Shown here: in pieces, positions 30,611 to 36,385 of the stretch
Numbering within the stretch: the first letter of the stretch is position 1
How the letters are laid out: each line of letters opens with the position of its first letter
DNA from: Byssochlamys sp. IMV 00236
Lineage: Eukaryota > Ascomycota > Eurotiomycetes > Eurotiales > Thermoascaceae
Length of the DNA: 36,385 nt
Reading direction: 5' to 3'
Assembly (NCBI GenBank): GCA_001931875.2
Contig: MSJH02000128.1
Coordinates: 1-36,385, forward strand
Translations under genes and position numbers: made by a program
Notes under the pieces: model-generated
The model's database searches: none
What the model was told of the DNA's origin: nothing
The model's input: the letters and a program-made list of their open reading frames with translations, nothing else

Positions 30611-33085
30611 ATGAAACATACTGAACAGAAAAGCTATTTTGATGGCACTAACATAACAAGGGTTCCAATTCTACGGCAAAACTTGAAACGTACTGCTAGC
30701 GAAAGCTCTGAGAATTCTCCCTTAAAAAGACCACGTCTTGTAGGAATGCAAGAAGGAATATTGTACGTGGGGAAGAACACAAGAGGAAAAAGTACGAGGA
30801 AAAGACAAAAAGAAAGCCTGAAGAAGCGCACAATTGGAAAGCTAAAGCTGACGCGTGTCAAAAAAGGATTGATGGATACAAAATGGCTGTTTTGGTAAAA
30901 TACCTTATTTTTGTGCTACAAGATATTGACAATGTAACGTTCTTGCTTCACAGGCTAGGAAAGTCGAAAGGAGTAACATAACAAGAACTGAGAGCAATGT
31001 TGCAGGAGGAAATCAACTTACCAGTGAAAATGATGACGATAATGGTATAGAAGAAGAAGAGCTGATCACAGGCAACACCACATACTTAACAAGAAGGAGG
31101 TTATGCTGCTTAAAATCTGTTCTGAAAAGTTTACTTCTCGATGACAGAAAAGATGCATTCAGTATCGACGATCTGAAAAAGGAATGTTCTGACGTTAAAG
31201 AAAAAGAAGCATATCCTTGCCTGTTGATTTTGAATGTTTTGAAGTCGCATATTCTAAAGAAGAAAGAACGGTTTATCATAGCTCATCAATTACCATTTTG
31301 CATCCTAGCGAATGATACTCTTTTGTATGCTGGCTACAAGAAGTTTTACAGAAAGCTTTGTCCGCAGCCATCTGCTTCTACACTACATGCCTTAAGAATA
31401 GACGGGCCATCATTGTGTCAAATATTGACCAGACTTCCTTGTGCATTGGCAATATTCAACTATGATAACTATCTCATAGAATCGGCTGAAGAAGCTCGTC
31501 AAAACAAGGATGCTGTTTTTAGCTCATTGTTTGATATGAATGCTATAGCAATGACGCGCAAGTCCAATAGCCTAGAGTTTGCTCAAAATATAACACTGTT
31601 GCCTGAAATAAAGACCGCCCGCTTGGTTGGAACAAAGGATGCTGTGGGTGATTCAAACAAGAAGAAAGACCCCGCCTCATATGAATTGACAGATCATCCG
31701 ACTGTGAAAGAGGAATCTAAAAAGCCAAAAGAGACTCTTGTGCAAGAAATCCAAGGCTTGCAATCTGAAGTCGTTCAGATAGAAAAATTGCTTAAAGATG
31801 CATTGAAGAACAACGATAGCAGGGACTTCTCCAAGGACATCAAAGACTTGAAGGCCAAATGGAGAAATAGCAGCCTTGAAGAAAAGGTTGACTTATACAA
31901 CGCTATCGAACAAGTCAAAGATGAACAAAATCAGTCGTTTTTGTCTGTGCAAGCAGCAAGAGATAAACTGAAGTTGAAAAGACAATTGATGCATTTTAAA
32001 AGGGTAGCGATGATACAAAAACCTGCAATTACTGTTCCCCTGACAATGAAACGATGCAAGTTTTACCTTGAGCTACGAAATAAGTACAAAGCATTGGAAG
32101 ATGCTAATGGATGCAAAGCAGAAGCTCAAAAAATAGTGAGCAAGTACAGCAGCGATGAATCCGGAGCCAACTCATTGCTTCAGATACCATCCTCTACGGC
32201 AGTTAAAGCAGGTGATATTGATGTTAGCTCCGGACATTATAATGTCAGGAGAAAGCTGGAAAGAGCAAAGAAGTCAACAGAAGGCAAAGCAGTGCAAGCT
32301 ACTGAAAATAATCTTGCGAAGTTAGACTTAAAGATGGCAACAAACGTTGAGCAAGCAATGAGTATACACCAGCAACATGTCAGTAACCGTTTAGCTCTCA
32401 GAAATTTTTATAATCCCAAAGAGTCAGATTGAAAAGGGATTGAAAAGGACGTGTGAAATGCAAAACGACCGCTTTCGAAGACGATTGTGTGCAAAAGAAA
32501 AAACGTTTTTGGTAGGCAAGAAAGGTAAAGAGCACAGTAATATACGAATGATGAATACTAACGATTATATAAACTATTTAGTAAAAGGTAAATGCAGAAC
32601 ATGCCTTATCATGTTTATCGGAGACAGAGGCACGGGGGTAGACTCAACAATAAAGGGATTCAGACGATATGGTACATGCATGGAATGAGCGCCAATGTTC
32701 GCATCACAAATGAGAACGTGACGTCTCAAACATGCATGTACTGCTTCTCCAAGCTGGACAACCCCATGCATCGAAAAACGATAAAGAAATCAAGAAAAAA
32801 GTAAAAGGGTCATTCTTGTGCAGAAACCCTGACTGTGTGTTGGTGTTGAAGAAAAAAGCCGTCAAGCCGAGAGACGACCTTTCTGCTCTCGCCATTGGCC
32901 TTTCTGGTCTATGCTATTTACTCTTCCAGGAAACATTTCCTGAATTATCAACAAAAATCAGTCACTGCAACACTGACTTTATCAACAGGACCGCATCCTT
33001 CTTTAATGCAAGAGAATGCTGGGATATTGGCCTTGATGCCAATAATCGGGGTAAGTCAAAGACATTTGAAAAGAATGGCTACTAA
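30611..33085 (+). pseudogene. TnpB/Fanzor-like transposon protein, frameshifted
   Basis: A gene broken into several frames. The 5' part begins MKHTEQKSYF; a frameshift near 30765 leads into HNWKAKADACQKRI. A probable intron (30895-30953, GT..CAG) is followed by one long open frame to 32432 that includes LRIDGPSLCQIL and a 200-residue coiled-coil region (from about 31700). A shift near 32432 leads to FIGDRGTGVDSTIKG (about 32614-32658), a shift near 32680 to TNENVTSQTCMYC (Cys codons 32733 and 32742), and a shift in an A-run near 32797 to KGSFLCRNPDC (Cys codons 32819 and 32834). KPRDDLSALAIG (Asp codon 32873) follows at once. The C-x2-C / C-x4-C zinc ribbon inserted before R-D-x-x-(S/A)-A is the hallmark order of RuvC-III in TnpB, Cas12 and Fanzor nucleases. 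The RuvC-I Asp was not located. Other reading: a distinct Mucorales family sharing only the ribbon. Confidence 0.6.
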
Positions 33086-34172
33086 AATTCTTCAATAGAT
33101 TCAGTTGTGACTTCTTAATTGGGGCGGCAATTTAACGTTCCCATAAACTATGAGGCGGTTTTGAAGCTTGACGGTTTTTCAAATCCTATAAGATACTTCA
33201 GGCGCTTTTTGAAGCTTAGTCACTCATACAAATAAACTCATGTATGCTTAGTTTTTGTATTTAATATTAAAGTAAACATGACCCCAATTGAGTTTCCATG
33301 GGCCTGCACTGACTATTCGGAAATACCAGACAGGGTTCAGAGTAGACTCAGGCACATGATAATTAATCGTCCAAGCACTCGTCTTTCGCTCTCAATATCG
33401 TCCATCCAGTCTCTATAACTTGTAGCTACGAACGGTTAGTATTGGATATAACCCAATATGGTGCATGGTAATAACTTGGTTTTGGCTCAGTACATTCTTT
33501 AATCCTTGATATCAGTGGTCGCTGCTGAGAGGATTTGATGACAAAAGATGGAAGATGAGACTTATCTGCGCTTTTATATGAACATATGATGCCATCTGAT
33601 TCATCAGCTGAATATGCCTTTGAATCAGTCGAATGACACCAATAGCCTTACCTGAAGAAACAGATGACATTCCAAATCAACTGCTATCCATACTGAAAGC
33701 AGCATATCAATCAAGACTGTCCAATAGGTCAATTAGCCAATCATAAGCAGTTGTGAGCTTTGATCTTGAAAAACATAAAACAGTTCTACCTTATTTCCAT
33801 ACTCAAGGTTACAGACAAAAAAAAAAAAAAAAAGAAATAAGAAAATAAACAGCGTAATGATTGAAGATAGAATACACACGTATATTGTAGGATACTGTGT
33901 CATTGACGGCTTTATAAATTGCGGAGCACCCGTTAGGTTTTCAAATCCCGTCCATTAGTATTTGAGGAACCGCAGCACTATTTAAAATGCCGACGTTCGT
34001 GTTTTTTGAAATGGTAATGGTTGTTTACGATTATCCTGATTTAGTAAAATGTAAGCTACAGAAATAATAACAAACCAAATAAAGACGCTTGAAAACAGTA
34101 TAAATCAGCAAGGATTCATTCTGCTTCTTTATCTATCTTTTTTCTCTTTATCACTTTAATATTTATACAACA
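33086..34172. other. Gene-free kilobase after the TnpB/Fanzor-like relic
   Basis: No frame with coding character. Two near-identical 16-17 bp copies of GGCG(G/C)TTTTGAAGCTT lie at 33154-33169 and 33201-33217. A 17-bp A-run is at about 33817-33833. Small imperfect palindromes occur (TATTGG...CCCAATA near 33437). The right end holds the promoter of the LIM gene. Confidence 0.45.
34099..34105 (+). promoter_or_regulatory. TATA box of LIM gene
   Basis: TATAAAT about 70 bp before the ATG at 34173, followed by a T/C-rich leader (TTCTGCTTCTTTATC...). Confidence 0.6.
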
Positions 34173-36269
34173 ATGGGATTCTGTACTTACTGTAACCAAA
34201 ACGTATACAGCAACACAACCTGTCCAAAGTGTTACCGAAGTTTATCCTCAGATAATTCTTCAAGAATTAACTCTTTATTCAATACACAAAGAAGATTAAG
34301 TACTACTGACAAATGGCAAGACACGTAAAGTATATCATTGGCTATTGTAACTATATACTCAATTAAAGGCATATGTTTAGATATAGCAAAAAGGCTATCT
34401 TTAGTAATAACCCGACACCTTCCTTTTCAACACCAAGACAAAGAACGACACAGCAACGTATGACAATGCCCAAGTTTACTAAAGACGAAAACCAACAAGA
34501 AAACAAAGACGGTAGTAATCTCAAGTCTTGCGCTTACTGCAATAAAAGACAAAGCTCTTGGTCCGATTTTAACAATTTTACCATCTACAAATCTGTTTAC
34601 TATTGCAAGTCATGTCTAATTGAAAAACTTAGTTGGTAAGTAGACAACGCAGTGTAACTATTCGTGTATCGTAACGCTTTATCATAGTCCAAAATGCAAA
34701 GTGCAAGTAAAGCTTACTGACTCACAAGTTGACTTTAACAATCATATTTGGCATGCCTCTTGCTTCCAGTGTCATCATTGCTCAAGCCCGCTTAAGCAAG
34801 CGCTATCCGTTCAAGATGCTGAAGGTAACCCATGCTGTCGATCATGCTATATCAGCAAGAAGCAACCCTCACCTGAGTCTGCAAGCATTTCCACTCCCTT
34901 GCTATCCACTTCAAAGTCTGCACTTGCCTCTGCCTATTTTTCAAGACGAAGAAGACCTCTGAGCGCCTTGGTTAATCATGCAATTGAAGATGATCCTGCT
35001 ACTTTAGGAAAGATCTTTGAAGAAACTTCTAGTCAAAAGGGGCCCGATGCAACCTCTGTTGATCCTGCTCCCACTCAGCCTACCGATACTACTGTATCAA
35101 ACCAATCAGAGGTAGCTGCTACCCCCAAGGAAGGTCTCGAGCCCGTAAATACCCAAAGCAAGCAAGCTTCTAGTGATACAAAGACAGATGAGGAATCTAA
35201 AAAGACAACTCACCGACGCAAGAAATTGGTGGTGAAGAAACCATGCAAGGAATGCGGACAACATGTTTCCAAAAAGGACTATCGTGGCCTCAAGACAATA
35301 ACAGGTGAAGTTTTATGCTATCATTCCTACTGCCTGTTCTGTGCCAAGTGCCATCAGAGCTTCACAGATCTCGAGTTTTGCACTGATGGTAAATACTTTT
35401 ATCATACCAAGGTAAACAAAAGAATAGCCAAGATAGAAAAAAGCATAACTGAGTAATAACAAAATAACATAGTGCCCTGAAGCGACAATAGCTAGAGATA
35501 GTAATAATACAAGTCCCCTAAGTGAAGAAGAAGAATCATATCCCAAGACACCTACTATGCCTTCTTCTGATGTTCACTTTGATGTCTTGTCCTCTTCTCC
35601 TACAAATGTCAACATGTTGCCCGAGAGGGAAGACCAGGAAATAAAGAAGGACCAGAGCACAACAACTACAGAAATTATTTGTAATGCCTGTTCAAATCCT
35701 GTGATAGATACTTATTTGGAACTGGCCAACTCATTTTACCATAAAGAGGTATGCGTGACTATAGAAGATTTTCTCTATCAGCCCTAACTTGTTTATTCTT
35801 CTAGTGCCTACTATGTGCTGGTTGTCAAAAGACAGTACCTACTAACCGTCAACTTTCGAAATATCAAGACAAGATCTACTGTGATAGTTGTGCCCTCAAG
35901 AGCAATTTAGCACAGAAAAAGAAAAAGGAGACATTCACAAATGACTTGAAGGTGATGCTTAACAATGATGTCATCAAGAAGACAAATGGTATTACAAGTC
36001 CATCGGATATATTCAAGTCTAGAAAGAAGAGCTTGCCTAGGCTTGGTGGTGTTCGTACATGTGCACGATGTAATGAAAGCATGCCATTTTTGGATACTCA
36101 TCCAGGGCCCAATGCAACTCGATGGCACAAGAAATGCTTACGATGTGCTGGATGTAATAAGCAAATGGACTCTGATGCTCACATGACAGTGAATGAGACT
36201 ACAGGTCTTTGCTTGGTTCACTGCCGAGAATGTTTAGATAATGTACCTAAGCCAAGATTTGTTCGATAA
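34173..36269 (+). CDS. Protein with four LIM domains
   Basis: Five exons (34173-34324, 34369-34635, 34688-35411, 35473-35748, 35805-36269) give 627 residues. LIM domains bind partner proteins, often at the cytoskeleton. Order: an N-terminal CTYC...CPKC zinc knuckle (residues 4-20); a second cysteine cluster (about 105-135, CAYC...CKSC); LIM 1 (about 140-194: CPKC, HASCFQCHHC, CCRSC); a Ser/Thr-rich and basic linker; LIM 2 (about 326-384: CKEC, HSYCLFCAKC); another linker; LIM 3 (about 451-503: CNAC, HKECLLCAGC, CDSC); and LIM 4 (about 559-620: CARC, HKKCLRCAGC, CREC). Three introns fall inside LIM domains, and removing each restores a zinc ligand or its spacing, which validates the model. The layout recalls fungal paxillin-like LIM proteins, but I do not assign orthology. 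Introns are 44-61 nt. Confidence 0.92.
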
Positions 36270-36385
36270 TGTATTATCGTTATGCTGTATACTGTATTTT
36301 TATTAATTATTGACATTAATTTTATAAAATGTTGTCATAAAATAAAAAAATTATTTGCGTAAAAAGACGACAAAGAAAAATATGT
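36270..36385. other. 3' flank of the LIM gene
   Basis: AT-rich, with AATAAA (about 36341) as a likely poly(A) signal for the LIM gene. Nothing else is visible before the window ends. Confidence 0.4.

Noticed and set aside
30611..30898. Lys/Arg-rich 95-codon frame taken as an independent small protein
   Set aside because: Its second half is a shadow; the neighbouring frame (HNWKAKADACQKRI) joins better to the downstream exon, so it is part of the broken element.
33900..33975. Possible tRNA-like T-arm (GGTTTTCAAATCC)
   Set aside because: No acceptor stem, D-arm or anticodon arm could be paired around it.
1..36385. CRISPR arrays, bacterial operons, rRNA genes
   Set aside because: No regularly spaced repeats, no ribosome-binding-site-coupled genes and no rRNA sequence seen; the genes are spliced eukaryotic genes.

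Overview
The window is nuclear DNA of a filamentous early-diverging fungus, most likely Mucorales (Mucoromycota). The evidence is an AT-rich genome with small, intron-dense genes (most introns 40-70 nt, GT..AG, several with TACTAAC-like branch points), long pyrimidine tracts just upstream of start codons, asparagine homopolymers encoded by AAT runs, and degenerate transposons with Mucorales-like proteins. I give no species. Gene models were built by hand from reading frame, splice signals and homology recognised by eye. The spliced length of every intact multi-exon model is an exact multiple of three.

Positions 1-19300 are a compact housekeeping block. In order: a ten-helix membrane protein of unknown function (-); a karyopherin of the importin-5/Kap121 family that lacks its usual C-terminal end (-); a coiled-coil protein of unknown function (-); a Jip5/WDR55 WD40 protein (+); a LIM-LIM-coiled coil-C1-RhoGAP protein (-); a Tgl2-like lipase (+); AMP deaminase (+); a CENP-K/Sim4-type inner kinetochore protein (-); and TFIID subunit TAF7 (+). 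Two convergent pairs nearly touch: Jip5/RhoGAP with 33 bp between stops, and AMP deaminase/CENP-K with 50 bp. CENP-K and TAF7 diverge from a shared 100-bp promoter.

Positions 19300-34170 are an accessory, transposon-rich island around one important host gene. It holds a two-exon fragment of a gene family of unknown function; a decayed LINE reverse transcriptase joined directly to a tyrosine-recombinase frame; a fold-back inverted repeat; an intact three-exon RNA-dependent RNA polymerase of the RNA-silencing type (-); a broken MULE-type transposase with SWIM zinc finger; and a broken gene whose C-terminal part has the zinc ribbon and RuvC-III signature of the TnpB/Fanzor superfamily. The island has long stretches with no gene.

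Positions 34170-36385 return to an intact host gene: a protein with four LIM domains and a clear TATA box.

The strongest leads are the TnpB/Fanzor-like relic, the LINE/tyrosine-recombinase mosaic, the RNA-silencing polymerase embedded among transposon relics, and the naturally short importin-5.
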